The notes: generated by a model not told the origin, from the letters alone. DNA of 60,000 nucleotides from Diphasiastrum complanatum (GCA_029204225.1 CM055114.1:14655371-14715370), one strand, 5' to 3'; counted from the stretch's first letter, positions 12,489 to 24,494 are shown. Numbers and translations are program-made.

Positions 12489-13324
12489 CTAGATCATCAT
12501 AGTAGTAGCAAAGTTGATTTGCTTGCTACCTTCGTCACTTTGCTTCTTCAAACATTCATTTGCAAAATACCCTTGGATTCCACAATAAAAGCATTTTAAC
12601 TTTGAATTATCTTTCTTTTTGCCAAAAGAGGAAGTCTCACCTTGATCTTGCTCTTTAGACCACTTGCCTTTGTCTTTCCCCTTGAACTTGCCTTTGATGA
12701 GCATAACATTCTCTTCATAATGAGATGTCGATGTAGATCCATCTCCTCTTGATTGAAGTCTATACTCCTCATTCACCAAGATCTCTTGCAAATCCACAAT
12801 ATTTGGCAAAGTCTTTTGAATAGCAACACTTTGAACAAGATTAGCTTGATAATCCAACAAGCTATTAAGTATAACTTGAACAAGTTCTACCTCCTTAATG
12901 CTCTCATCAATACATGCTAACTCATCATTGAATGCTTTAATCCTCAAAACAAAGGCATGAGTAATATCCTCCTTCTTTTGCAAACTTTGAAAGATTTTTC
13001 TCCTAAGAGTAAGCACTCTTAATGTAGACTTGTATTCATAAAGCTTCTTTAAAGCTTCCCAAGCCTTAAAGATGATGTGCACTTACCAACTTCCTTGAGA
13101 AGCTCATTGGTAACATTCATCTTTATCATGTGTAGAGCCCTTTTGGCCCTCTTATCGTACCTCATTTGATCTTGTTGAGTTGCTGGTCACTCCTCCAAGC
13201 CTACAACAATCTCCAAAACATCATTCATCTCAAGAAGTGATTCCATCCTCACTTTCCACAATGAATAGCTACTTGAGGTAAGCCTATCATTGTCTTCCAG
13301 CATGAATCCACCACTTGTAGCCAT
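12489..13324 (-). pseudogene. Ty1/copia gag (UBN2 type), family II
   Basis: Gag starts at the Met at 13,324 (MATSGGFMLEDNDRL) and reads LWKVRMESLLEMN, typical of copia Gag N-termini. The reading is broken between 13,187 and 13,082, then resumes as AWEALKKLYEYKST, a UBN2-type capsid segment. The zinc knuckle near 12,560 reads CFYCGIQGYFANEC, with the His ligand of CCHC replaced by Tyr. That is a CAY-to-TAY change expected to disable the knuckle. Protease follows 18 bp downstream in another frame. Confidence 0.9.
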
Positions 13325-13678
13325 GTTGAAATGACCTGATCTTCTCCTTTCAACCTGTTCCAATGCACAAAGCACTCCCTTGAATGTCAACAAATGAACT
13401 CAAGAAGAAATCACAAAGATATGGAACCTCTCAAATCTCTTCTAGCACTTCTAACTAGAAAATTAACATATAGAATAGTGAAATCTTGATCAACCTATGA
13501 TCTATCCTCAATCTAATGATTCTTGCCACTTCCTAAGATTGAAACCCACTCAAATGAAGTTTAGTAACCTCACAACTAGAGATCCAATCAAAATTAGGGT
13601 CTTGACAAAATCACAAAAAATTGAATATCTCAAATTCTACATGCAATTTCTAGAAACTTGATATATCATCTTGTAGCC
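13325..13678. other. Noncoding 5' leader of family II gag
   Basis: AT-rich, with no ORF or PBS recognised. It would be the untranslated leader of the minus-strand element. It stops abruptly at the LTR-like repeat starting at 13,679. Confidence 0.4.
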
Positions 13679-14298
13679 TGTTGGCTGATTCTGACGAATC
13701 CCCAAGATACTCGGACAGAGCAACTCAAGGGCACCTTTCACCTTAGATCGAGGAGGTCTCTGAGAAGACGAGACTAATGAAGATTGAGAGCCGAGAAATA
13801 CTAGCTAGGAAAGACATGCAAGAACTGTGTAAGCCTCGTGCTGAATCTCGGAAGATGGAATGACCATGTAGGAACTAGTATTTCTAAGCAAATGTAATAA
13901 ATTCAAGTAGACCCCTCTTAAAGAAAGTAGAGTGAGCCACCTTTTGATGGTGACCTCTAGTGGTGAGCATTATTCCACTTGTAATTTGTGAAATGTGGAA
14001 ATTCCACTAGGATGCCACCTAAGGAGCTCTCTTGCTTATTTAAGAGACTCGCTCTTTGAGTAGAGGAGCTTTTTGTGAATTGTATCAACTCCATGCTGAA
14101 ATCAGAAGAGCCTTCACGAGTTTGGTGCATCCATTGAGCTCCTTGATCAAGCTTCTTTCTTGATTGATGCATTTATGATCTTGCCCTTCCCTCCTTTTGT
14201 GTGTGGTTGTGGACTGTAGAGTGGATTAGATTTGCTGCTTTCCTAGAGTGGATTAGTTTCTTTTCTTGTTTGTGGATTAATGTAGGAACCAACATTCA
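13679..14298 (+). repeat. LTR-like repeat, family I, copy 1 (620 bp)
   Basis: The copy begins TGTTGGCTGATTC and ends CATTCA, so it has TG...CA termini. It matches 18,167-18,786 over its full length with few differences. The homology runs ~12 bp further (GGTAGACTAAAT against GGTAAAGTAAAT). No matching target-site duplication was found. Plus orientation is inferred from a purine-rich tract before copy 2. Confidence 0.85.
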
Positions 14299-14309
14299 GG
14301 TAGACTAAA

Positions 14310-14963
14310 TGTGAAGGATTTCAGATCATTCAAGATCCAATCCATGTCCCTGATCTTTGGTTACAATAAGGAGCAAGCCAACAATCCTACCAATGTAGAA
14401 AAATCAGCATCTACATACAAAATGAGATGCAAACTCTAAGAGATACTGATCAAACATGAACCAAAACATAAAATATGGTTTTTGTTCGTACAATTACAGT
14501 ACCCTACTGTATTTCACACGTACGGAACCGAAAATAGCAATAAATGAGCATTCTACACACAAGATTGCAAGATAACACCAAGATAGTGCACCAATGAGTA
14601 GTAGAACCCAAAGAGAACCATGTATAATGATGAGATGAGAGAGAGAAGAGAGAAGATGTGTCTCTCCACGAGTTACATCCTTTTATAGAGTGTCCAAACC
14701 CTATTTGGCCATTTGGATTTCCCTCCAAAATGTAAACCCTACTAATTTTGGGTCTAGATTCAATGTACCCAGAGTTCAAATTTGAATCTCTCTCAAACTC
14801 GACTACCAGCTTTCCCACACTTTTAAAAAGTGTTTATTGGATGTATTTTAAACTAATATAACTTCAAAAAGTTTATCTCTAAGTCTAAAATGAGTTTTGG
14901 CTTCTTATTAATAATTTACCAAAATATGACTAAACTAGACTAAACTAGTTGAAATCTCTCACA
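14310..14963 (-). repeat. 3' LTR of family II element
   Basis: In plus orientation it runs TGTGAAGGATTTCAG...AAATCTCTCACA, with TGTGA/TCACA ends. It matches 19,570-20,220. A polypurine tract (GAAGAGGGAG on the minus strand, 14,964-14,973) abuts its inner edge, which makes this the 3' LTR of a minus-strand element. A TTTTATAGA box lies near 14,690. Confidence 0.9.
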
Positions 14964-16068
14964 CTCCCTCTTCAACTAGATTTGGCATAGTTTTGAAAGT
15001 AGAACTTTGATCAAACTTTATAATGATCTCCATTCTAAGTATAGATCTCCTTTCTAAGGTTCTAAAATATCTTTCATAATTGATATAGAGAATATTGTCC
15101 AAATTGGATGCTTCACTATCTCTTACATCAATTTTACACATCAGGATATAACTAGAACATGAAGAACCAAATAGAATGTGAATGAAATGATTCCTCCATG
15201 TTTCAAACTTTGAACTCTCTGGACATTTACAGCAACCAAACAATAAATGTGAGTGATGACCATTTGCTTGCTTGTCTCCTCCAACTTTGTCCTTTCTTGA
15301 TATGTCTCCACCATAAAACTCCATGAATGAGCCTCCATCTCCATCTTGCCACAAGATATCATCAAACCTTGATGACTTGGACATGAATGAGTGACATAAT
15401 GAACCTCCATTAGCTTCATTTCCATCAGCAAAACCAGCCAAGAATGCTAGTACAACTCCAACAATAAGATATTGCAAAACAATGTGGCTAGTTTGTCCAT
15501 ATCTTGACAATTTGCACACATCCATATGAAATAGCTCAAACATGAGATAGAACAAGTAAAGTAAAATTGAAAAACACTTACTTGCTGCTCCTTTGACCTT
15601 ACTTGAGTCTTCAATAAGCTGCAAAAACAGATCCATAACATCTTTGTCAAAAAAACCTTCCTTTGATGCTCTTGACTAGCTCCAAATTGCCACCTTTCCT
15701 TTTGTGTTGTTGAAGCCCTTTGAGACCAACCTCTTGATCTTCCTCTTGACCAACAAATTCATTGAACAAACTTTGTTTTCCAGATCCATTACTTGCTTTT
15801 ATAGCATGAAAACCATGAGAACCAATATCCACTTGCATAGCATCATCTACACAAGAAAATTCTCCAAAACATGTGAGTAAAGCAAAGTGAGTCGCTTCCA
15901 CTTGCTTACCTTTCTCTTGATCATCAAAGATATCAAAGATATGAATATCTTCAGACTGAAACACTGGAAATACTCCCTCTCAAACATATGATCTAGATCC
16001 AACATCAATGCTTGATCTTGAACTTCCATAAAGGTTAGTGAAAACAATATCACCAATGTCACCATCAT
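14959..16068 (-). pseudogene. Uncharacterised ORFs at the 3' end of family II element
   Basis: Two or three linked minus-strand frames run from about 16,068 to 14,959. The last open stretch is 225 codons (15,636-14,959), ending at the polypurine tract. It contains a hydrophobic segment (YLIVGVVLAFLAGFADG) and a Cys-rich phrase FGCCKCPESSK. Upstream is the FDDQEKGKQVEAT peptide that recurs at 10.4-10.9 kb. No retroviral domain is recognisable. The position of the segment, downstream of where pol should be, suggests an extra or captured ORF. Confidence 0.45.
14964..14973 (-). promoter_or_regulatory. Polypurine tract of family II element
   Basis: On the minus strand GAAGAGGGAG immediately precedes the TGTGAG start of the 3' LTR, the expected plus-strand priming site for reverse transcription. 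Confidence 0.75.
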
Positions 16069-16100
16069 GAATCAAAAGATAGATTCCAAACTTTCCATCT
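15619..16100. repeat. Direct repeat copy 2 (family II 3' region)
   Basis: Partner of 10,411-10,904, same orientation, with only scattered substitutions and short indels. It places both copies in the same element family. Confidence 0.9.
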
Positions 16101-16961
16101 CTACAACCTCAAATCTATTTTGTCTTTCCATATGTTGATACGATTTCCAATGTGCCAATACATAATAAATCTAGGATTCAGAAATCCAGATAGAGATTCG
16201 GTTCTGAATCTCTTGTTCAGAGAGGTCCTCAGAACATAGTACCTCATCCATACCTACATCTCAAGCTATATCTTACAACATCTGCTATCAATGATGGTAG
16301 ATTTAGTGTCATCCACCCTGCCTTTTTTTGACAAGGGCATGTCAGAGTAAGTCACATTACTCTACAAACAATGGAATATTACAATTGTCAGGGTACATTA
16401 TCAATGTTGATAAATGCAAGTTTTGTTCAACAAGTACAGTACAGTTCTCACTCTCTGTACTGTTTGTATATTTCCTTGTTTTTCTTCATTCCTAGTGTGT
16501 GATTGATTTTTGCATGAGAAATAGCGACTACACGAGAGTCTTCTATAGAGCATCTCTAGAACGCATTTTCATTCATTTGTCAATCTTTAGCTCACCTTGC
16601 ACAGAGTTTCCAATCTTTGAGCATACTGCAAATATGCCAAGTACAGATCACATCAAAGTTTATTCTTGCACCTCATCGTCATATTCATCTTTGAGTCAAC
16701 TACAGCAATATCAAAACAAATTTAGTTAAAATTTGTTCCATCTCTAGTGTCATCCCATGTTTAACATGTTTTCAACGTCGATCCAATCCTGAACATGAAT
16801 AATTTCTAGCAACAGCATCCCCACCAGCAGATATTGGGGTTGGGAGTGAGAGTGGATCTGCTTGGATCCACTGGAGCAGTTACGCTGCCTGCAACAACAT
16901 CAGCAAGATCGACAACCAAGGTCACAAGTCAAATATGAAAAGACAAGGCTAAAGATGGCAA
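16101..16961. other. Noncoding, no recognisable content
   Basis: AT-rich with short open frames on both strands. No motif, RNA gene or repeat pair was recognised. Confidence 0.5.
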
Positions 16962-18166
16962 ATGGGTAATCTGAAGATACTCAATCAGAAGAAGTATTCC
17001 AGTCATGACGAAGATCCTTCAAAAAAGGGAAACACAAGCATTGGAAAATCAGTCTCCTTCTTCAACCAACCTCTTGCCATACTTCTGCGCCCATTCTCAT
17101 GTCTATCGTCCACACCATATACCGTTGTCACCACCACCCTTCCTTCCATCTATTTGTTTATCATCATTTCACTGTTCTTCTGAGAAATCTCCAGTTTTTT
17201 ATAGTCTTACCGAAGTAGTTGATAGATCATTGCAAGTGTCTTGCAGAGACCAACTACCACCTACATTGGTTGTTCAACTGGAAAAGATCTACAGAAGCAG
17301 GTGAAGCAGCTAGAAGAAATAAAGAGAAAGATCTAGGAAGCTGAGGAGGAAAGGACAAAACTTAAGCAACAGATGAATCAGATCAATCTTGATCAAAAGA
17401 AACTCTCTGGAGTAATGATAGTTGAATCCCCTCTTATGAAGCCCAAAGAGATCCAAAAGTAACGGATCAAAAGAAAGAGCTGCAAAAAATGAAAGATGAA
17501 GACAACCGTGAACCTGCAAATAAAGCAAGCTCCTCACCCAGCAAGTGGTGGTCAAAGCTCAACATTGCAAGGGTCCAAGGCTACAACTGTAGATTTATCA
17601 ATTCCTTCACCCTACCACCAAGCCTTCATCATGTTTCCTTACCGTTACCAGACTGTCCATCCAAAACTGTTCCTACCACCAATTTTCGATGAATCCATCC
17701 CCTTGAGACTGATAACCAAAGTTTGTGCAACCTACCAGATTGAAGATTTTTCTTAAGACTGGAACTTCAACTGAACGAAGAACTATGGAAACACCCAAAA
17801 GCAAATGGAGGATACAAACCTCCCAGAAGTTAAAATTTGCCAAGAAACCAAAGACAAAACCGTTAATGGCAGATACAAGTGATAAGAAAGAGACATGAGG
17901 AAAGCACTCAAGCATGCAAGTTGTGAAGCTGCTGAGAGCTCTCCGATTTTGAGAATGTCAACCACCTATAGCAATAAGACATTTTGATTAAATTGCGACA
18001 AGCAGGCTTTTTTATAAAGACTGAAAACAATAGACACTTGGTTTTCTACAAGCGAACAAGGATCTATGCTTTTCCAAGTGACGATCAAAGACGCCAATGC
18101 AAAAGTGGAACGACATCGTCCAATATGAGTTGCAGTGGGTCCTGCAACACATTAGGGGTGGGATGA
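16962..18166 (+). pseudogene. Decayed internal region of LTR element family I
   Basis: Plus-strand coding-like text is broken into several frames. Around 17,280-17,480 it reads as a charged coiled-coil segment (QVKQLEEIKRKI, EAEEERTKLKQQMNQINLDQ) like the N-terminal part of some plant Gag proteins. Around 17,590-17,760 it reads FMFPYRYQTVHPKL-type sequence. The purine-rich AGGGGTGGGATGA at about 18,154-18,166 directly precedes the 3' LTR and may be its polypurine tract. The family (copia or Ty3) cannot be assigned. Confidence 0.4.
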
Positions 18167-18786
18167 TGTTGGCTGATTCTGACGAATCCCCAAGATACTC
18201 GGACAAAGCAACTCAAGGGCACCTCTCACCTTAGACCAAGGAGGTCTCTGAGAAGACGAGACTAACGAAGACTTAGAGCCAAGAAATACTAGCTAGGAAA
18301 GACATGCAAGAACTGTGTAAGCCTCATGGTGAATCCCGGAAGATGGAATGACCATGTAGGAACTAGTATTTATAAGCAAATGTAATAAATGCAAGTAGAC
18401 CCCTCTTAAAGAAAGTAGAGTGAGCCACCTTTTGATGGTGACCTCTAGTGGAGAGCATTATTTCACTTGTAATTTGTGAAATGTGGAAATTCCACTAGGA
18501 TGCCACCTAAGGAGCTCTCTTGCTTATTTAAGAGACTCCCTCTTTGAGTAAAGGATATTTTTGTGAATTGTATCAACTCCATGCTAAAATGAGAAGAGCC
18601 TTCACGAGTTTGGTGCATCCATTGAGCTCTCTGATCATGCTTGTTTCTTGAGTGATGCATTTATGATCTTGTCTTTTCCTCCTTTTGTGTGTGGTTGTGG
18701 ACTATAGAGTGGATTAGATTTGTTGCTTTCCTAGAGTGGATTAGTTTCTTTTCTTGTTTGTGGATTAATGTAGGAACCAGCATTCA
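18167..18786 (+). repeat. LTR-like repeat, family I, copy 2 (620 bp)
   Basis: TGTTGGCTGATTC...CATTCA, same length and orientation as 13,679-14,298. Confidence 0.85.
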
Positions 18787-19227
18787 GGTAAAGTAAATAG
18801 GCTGGATCTGTGGTGTAGTTCTTGCATATCCCTTTACAGTCCAGTTCTTGATGTTCTTGGAATGTCCAAGAATCAAAAGACTGGTCGGTTTCTTGATTCT
18901 TGGACTTCTAACATGCTGTAGATTAGTTCTTGGTTTTTGTTTTGTCAATTTATGCAAGTGTAGCTCAGTGTTAGTATATGGTAGACTCTGATTCAGTTCG
19001 TTTTCAAAGTAGGTAGCTATAGAATCTACAGAATGTTCATTTGGGCTGTATGCTGATCTGTGAATGAGCGTTCTTGGCTTGCATCTATGTATGAATGTAA
19101 GTGCGTTCAAGAGAGACGACCCTGAGTTGTCCTCTGACATGTAGGACAAAAATATACTACAACGAGAATCTATCTCTTCTACCTGGTTTGGCATTGTAAT
19201 ATCAAGAACACATATAACATATGCCAT
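18784..19227 (-). other. Open frame in the family II 5' internal region, function unknown
   Basis: A 147-codon minus-strand frame starts MAYVICVLDITMPNQVEE and ends just inside the family I LTR. It lies where a leader or captured sequence would be, downstream of the primer binding site. No domain is recognised. It may be chance, because it overlaps the LTR boundary. Confidence 0.2.
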
Positions 19228-19555
19228 GAAGCTGGTAACAGGCAGAAATGTTCTGAGTAGGTAAAAAAACGCCTTAAGAAAACCAACAGATCCTCTGGAG
19301 CAAGGGATCTGTCAACATAGCCTCCAATGAGACCTTCCTAATGCTCCAAAAATTGGATAATTCTAGTAAACCAAGTGTAAAATTGGAATTGATCAAGTAT
19401 ATAAACCTATAATGAGTTTTGACCTACAAAAGATCAATTCTACATATGCAAAAATGGAGATTTTTGAGTAGAAATCAATCTAGCATGCTCTAGCATTGGT
19501 AACTCCTCCAGATCTTTGATAAAGATGGCTGATCCTTTCATAACCTGAAACACGA

Positions 19556-19569
19556 GAGCTCTAATACCA
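19556..19569 (-). promoter_or_regulatory. Primer binding site of family II element
   Basis: The minus strand reads TGGTATTAGAGCTC directly after the 5' LTR. This matches the common plant PBS core TGGTATCAGAGC (initiator tRNA-Met) except at one or two positions, and fixes the element's orientation as minus. Confidence 0.85.
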
Positions 19570-20220
19570 TGTGAAGGATTTTAGATCATTCAAGATCCAA
19601 TCCATGTCCCTGATCTTTGGTTACAAAAAAGACCAAACCAACAATCCTACCAATGTAGAAAAATCAGCATCTACATACAAAATGAGATGCAAACTCTAAG
19701 AGATACTGATCAAACATGAACCAAAACATAAAATATGGTTGATATACGTACAATTACAGTACCCTACTGTATTTCACACGTGTGGAACCAAAAATAACAA
19801 AATATGAGCATTCTACACACAAAATTGCAAGATATCATCAAGAGAGTGCACCAATGAGTAATAGAACCCAAAGAGAACCATGTATAATGATGAAATGAGA
19901 GAGAGAAGAGAGAAGATGTGTCTTTCCGCGAGTTACATCCTTTTATAACAGGTCCAAATCCTATTTGGCCACGTGGCTTTCCCTCCAAAATGTAAACCCT
20001 ACTATTTTTTGGTCTAGATTCAAAGTACCCAACATTCAAATTTGAATCTCTCTCAAACTCGACTACCAACTTTACCACACTTTCAAAAAGTGTTTATTGA
20101 ATGTATTTTAAACTAATATAACCTCAAAAAGTTTATCTCTAAGGCTAAAATGAGTTTTGGCCTCTTATTGACAATTTACCAAAATATGACTAAACTATAA
20201 ACTTGTTGAAATCTCTCACA
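19570..20220 (-). repeat. 5' LTR of family II element
   Basis: The LTR partner of 14,310-14,963, about 651 bp with the same TGTGA/TCACA ends. It is followed on the minus strand by the primer binding site. It sits directly against a truncated Ty3 RNase H fragment. Confidence 0.9.
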
Positions 20221-20705
20221 TATAACACAACTGAGGTCCGGTAATTTTCTTGCTTTCAAACGTTATCAGCCTATCATTTTGTAAAAGAACTGCTCCTATC
20301 GTCGAATCACTTGCAACATAAGATAAATTAGGATTCGCGATTTGTAAAACAAGAGCTGAAGCAACCATTTGTTTGAGTTTTTCAGAACATTGATTCAAAT
20401 CTTCATTCCATTCAATAGATGCACTAGGTTGACCTCTCTTCTTTTTCTTATTAACTCTGCCTTTAGTCAGATTATTTAGAGGCGCTACTACCTTTGCATA
20501 ATCTTCAATTGACTTAAAAAAGAAAACAGTAAATCCGAGAAAATATTCCATTTCTCTAATCGTCTTTGGTATTGGCCAATCAAACATGATCTTAATTATA
20601 CTTTAGTCTATCTTCAACCCATTCGGGGTGATCTTATGACCGAGATACACTGACTCATGCTTAAGGAATTCACATTTATATTTTTTAGCATATGTGGGAG
20701 CTGGA
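20216..20705 (-). pseudogene. Ty3/gypsy RT-RNase H fragment
   Basis: The minus strand reads CEFLKHESVYLGHKITPNG (20,680s), a stop (TAG after ID), then DWPIPKTIREMEYFLG and the RNase H start NLSYVASDSTIGAVLLQND...ITGPQLCYM. These are the connection and RNase H segments of a Ty3 polymerase. The catalytic Asp in ASDSTIGAVL is present. The fragment is cut off at 20,220 by the family II LTR, mid-RNase H. Confidence 0.9.
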
Positions 20706-21500
20706 ATACAAGGCCTAAGAGACATTTCAATGGAGCCCGGGAGAACTAAGAGAAGAAGTGCCTTGCAAGGAAAGAGCCTATGTATATAATAACTGTGTAA
20801 TTAATGGCCCAAGTATGGCATCCTGTGTGTATAAGCCCATCTTGAAGAGCTCGTCACTAGTTAGTTATGTTAGGCCCTAGTTCGGCATCCTACGAGTGTA
20901 AGTCCAACTTGTGGTGCCATTAGTCACTAGGGGGCAAGAAGACAATTTTGGCAAGTCTCAAGGTTTTAATTTAGACTTGAAAAAGTATGTAAAAGTCAAT
21001 GTCAAGTTTTCAAAAAGGGACTTGCATTGTATTTTGAGACTTGAAATGTCTGGTCCCACAAGTAAATCTACAAATGACTTAGGAAAAGGTGGGTGAACCC
21101 CTCTTCTTCTTGACAACATTGGCGTCATTGTCAGGGAGCCAAATGCTTGCCAATATTTTTTGTTTTTCACTTCTTTTACTTGCTTTTCTGGACTAGTCAT
21201 TGGTTTTTAGAGGTTGTTCTATAATTTTTTTATTGCATCTTTTGCTTGTGATTTGTATGTTTTGAACATTTGGTTTGCCCACTCGGCCTATTATTAAACT
21301 AATATCTCTCCACAATACAGTGATAAAAATAGCCTCCAATCTATTTTTTAATCTACCATGAAAGTGCCTTCCCAGAACTGACTGTGGGAACTTAAAACCA
21401 AGCTGCCAAACAGATTTTACATTCTGAAAGGGGTGTTTTGAGGCCCAAATCTTGACATCCAGGTTCACCTATTTGACCACAGATCAAGCAGACATTAAAC
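20706..21500. other. Noncoding, LTR-like flank of the Ty3 fragment
   Basis: Two related phrases at about 20,800-20,840 and 20,871-20,905 (GGCCC..GT..GGCATCC, then TGTAAG/TATAAGCCC) suggest an internal duplication. No coding signal and no partner LTR. Confidence 0.4.
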
Positions 21501-22180
21501 TATAATATATCAGAGGGGGAACCTGAACCAAAAAATTTGAAGATTTTACTAAGAAATAAATATCCCAGAACATGTTTGCATTCCCCAGAGGTGCAGATAT
21601 TGCCATCTAAATTTGACTAGCTCATATTTGGGACATCATCACCTACCAAAATAATTGTCCAGAGGGCAAACCCAGACCATGAACCTTTCTTCAGAAAACT
21701 GACCCCAAAGTTTTGGATGTTTCTGCCTCTACAGCCTTAGCAGTGGCCCATTTTGGTTCGCCTCTTTCATCATTGACAGATCCAACTGAGACCAATACAT
21801 TGCCCAGAGGGCGAACCCAGATCCCAAGGATCCATTATTGTACATTAGAAAGTTTGAAAATCTTGATTTTTGCACTTTTTGGCCTGATAGCTGTATTTCT
21901 GAGTTCTCCCAACTATCAATGTTTCACATGTGTTTTACCTATTGTACTCAAGGGGAGTACAAAATCCATTAGATCATTTCCCAAGTGCAAGCCAACACAC
22001 ACATCTGCACTTTCCTAGATCTGTACCAACCTGCCAAGTGATATTGAGACTTGTACATTTCCAAAATATTTTCTCAAAACTCACTAAAGATCTAGGTTCA
22101 CCTATTTGTAGAATTAATTCCCCAATCAAGATAAGCTTAACTTGAGACAGGCGAACCCAGACTCCCATAGGATCAGCCAG
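21501..22180. repeat. Degenerate dispersed repeat around GGGCGAACCCAGA
   Basis: The phrase AGAGGGCGAACCCAGA and variants recur at about 21,512, 21,661, 21,798 and 22,150. GGTTCACCTATTTG recurs at 21,461 and 22,095. This suggests an ancient tandem repeat with a 140-150-bp period. Confidence 0.5.
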
Positions 22181-22559
22181 AAAGCTGCATATTCTCAAAA
22201 ACACATTTTTGACCTACAGGCTTCAATTTTCAAGATATGGGTTTGCCGCTTTCATATATGAGAGATATGATATAGGTTTTTAAATCCTCAGGAGTGCAAA
22301 TCTAGAATCCCAATGGAAATCCCGATCTTGCCATTTTTCACTCCCAGCACCCTGAATTTTCAAAATCATCCCAAGTTTTCAAAATTGGCCATTTGAGTTC
22401 GCCATCAGTAATTTACACTCATCCATCCAACCTACATCACTGTCCAAATTGGCAAGTCCAAACTCCCAACCATCCTCCACCATCAGACTTTTGTGATTCC
22501 ATCAAGTTACATTCTCATATTTGAGTTCCCCAATTGTGTGAGCATTTCCAGTTGGCGGA

Positions 22560-23000
22560 TCTCAATTTGAAATTTACAGATCTTCATTCCCATTTCCCCT
22601 ACCCATATTCCCCATTTGTACCTTCATTTCATTCCCATTTTGGATCCCCAACCTGTATTCCCCACTTTTGCTTTATAGATCTACATTCTCCAATTCACCA
22701 TTTTACATTCCCAAGATCTGTTCTACATTCCCATCCCATCTCCTTTTATTTATTTACCTTACATTTCCAACTTTTTACATTCCCCAAATCCACATTCACA
22801 AGTTTTGACATTCCCCAACTGATATCCTTCCATATTCCCATCAACCATATTCCCCAGTTTCATATTCCCAGATTTAGACTTGATCTACATTCCCCAACAT
22901 TCCCTCACTTCACCTTGTTCTCACATTCCCAGTTTTCTCAAATTCTCTCATTCACAAACCTAGATTCCCAATCACCTGTCCTTCCTAGATTTTTCCATCA
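22560..23000. repeat. CATTCCC-rich low-complexity array
   Basis: Many copies of CATTCCC(CA), 12-25 bp apart, fill this interval. They produce a long open plus-strand frame (22,534-23,121) full of His, Phe, Pro and Ser that has no domain and is not called a gene. Confidence 0.75.
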
Positions 23001-24490
23001 ACCACCCATGTTGGCAGATATACACTCCAACTTTGTACCCACCAATTGTCGAATACATAGTTGTATTAGTTACAACCAGTTAATCAATATTCTGGATTTA
23101 CCAAACACTCTATTTACTTGAAAGCTTCTGCTTAGAATCAACATTTCCCAATTGATTTATCGTTCACTCAAATTCAATTAACTAAAAGAATAGCTAATCC
23201 TAACACTCCTCACTTCAACCGCATCTCCATAAAATATGGAACATGGCAATCATGATTCACAACTCATTCTAAGCATCCAGCTTTGTATCTCTGGCCTGTC
23301 ATTATGAGTAACTCAGATAAGTTCTACTTGCTTGACATTCATCAATGTATTACTACAATTGCAAGCAGCAGATCTATAGTTTCATTACTACAAATTTAGG
23401 TTCATACAACAGATAAACACCAATTCTCATTTGCAATGCTTCTTGATGATTCTCGGAACTTCACAAACACTCATCATAGTTATGAACAACAAATGGTGCA
23501 TCGATATGATAAGAAGTATTCCAGAGGCTCTCATTCCAATGACAATAATTCTTACAACTCTATGCAACAATACACATCAAATCATCAACATTGCTCAACA
23601 TTAGTTTGATCATCAATGTAACCAATCGACTATCCTTCTCTGGATCGTCCGATATGGTACTTGACAAATCTCCAACTCTACACTCTCTCCACATTGCTCA
23701 ATCCTTCGTGACCTCTCTCTCATCCTCCACTATCAACAACAGAGGTCTTTTTTTCTTTTCTATCTTCTTTCTTCCTGGCTTTTTTGCCCACTATTCACTT
23801 TCTTGGATGTTGCTTTCTCCAACCAAGCATAACTGAATGGGGTTTTCTCAACTCCCACTAACATGTCACTTTCGAATATCTCTTTAGTAACTAACTAACT
23901 TGCCCTCAACTCATGGTCTTACACAACAAGATGCCATGGTTGGGTCATTAAGTTACAAGTCTAGTTACTTTTACGGACAACAAAAAACTTAGATCAACCG
24001 ACAGTTGGTTAATCCTGATATTGGTAGAGAATCTACCAACATTGCCCTCTGCCAGCCTTGTTGCAGGTTGCTCTGCAACATCAATCTTACATCTTCAGTC
24101 GGATCCATCGATTATTAGACTAGTCCTTTTGTTTGCAACTTGATTTCACGGTCAGCTGTCGTCTTTCGATTAGTCGTGCAGTGGAAATCCAAACCTATTG
24201 CCATACCAGATCTCTTCGAAACGTTAATGAAATTTATTCTATCATAAATCTATACATAGATCATTGATTCATTAGTCCATCGAGCGAATGGAATGCAATA
24301 TAATACTGGTGGTCACAAGTGGATTGTGAATCTGGATAGGAAGGGTAGATGGAAGGTGAATGTAGTCCAGGGTGAGAGCAATCAGGTCATGATTTCGGAT
24401 GATCCACCTCTGCCGTGTCCGTCTTTGTCTTCTTTCTTCTTCGGATGAGCTAATGTGACTTGTACTTTACATGTGGTGCTCCAGAGCTGG
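23001..24490. other. Noncoding, no recognisable content
   Basis: AT-rich DNA without a supported gene, RNA or repeat. A small Lys/Asp-rich frame before 24,490 may belong to the copia scrap that follows. Confidence 0.5.
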
Positions 24491-24494
24491 TTTG

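Noticed and set aside
13674-20225. Target-site duplications for the two LTR pairs
   Set aside because: The 5-bp flanks do not match for either pair (CTAAA/TATAA for family II; TAGCC/GGTAA for family I), so simple intact insertions were not claimed.
22534-23121. 195-codon plus-strand ORF
   Set aside because: His/Phe/Pro/Ser-rich translation of a CATTCCC repeat; no domain, no homologous reading, no splice or start context.
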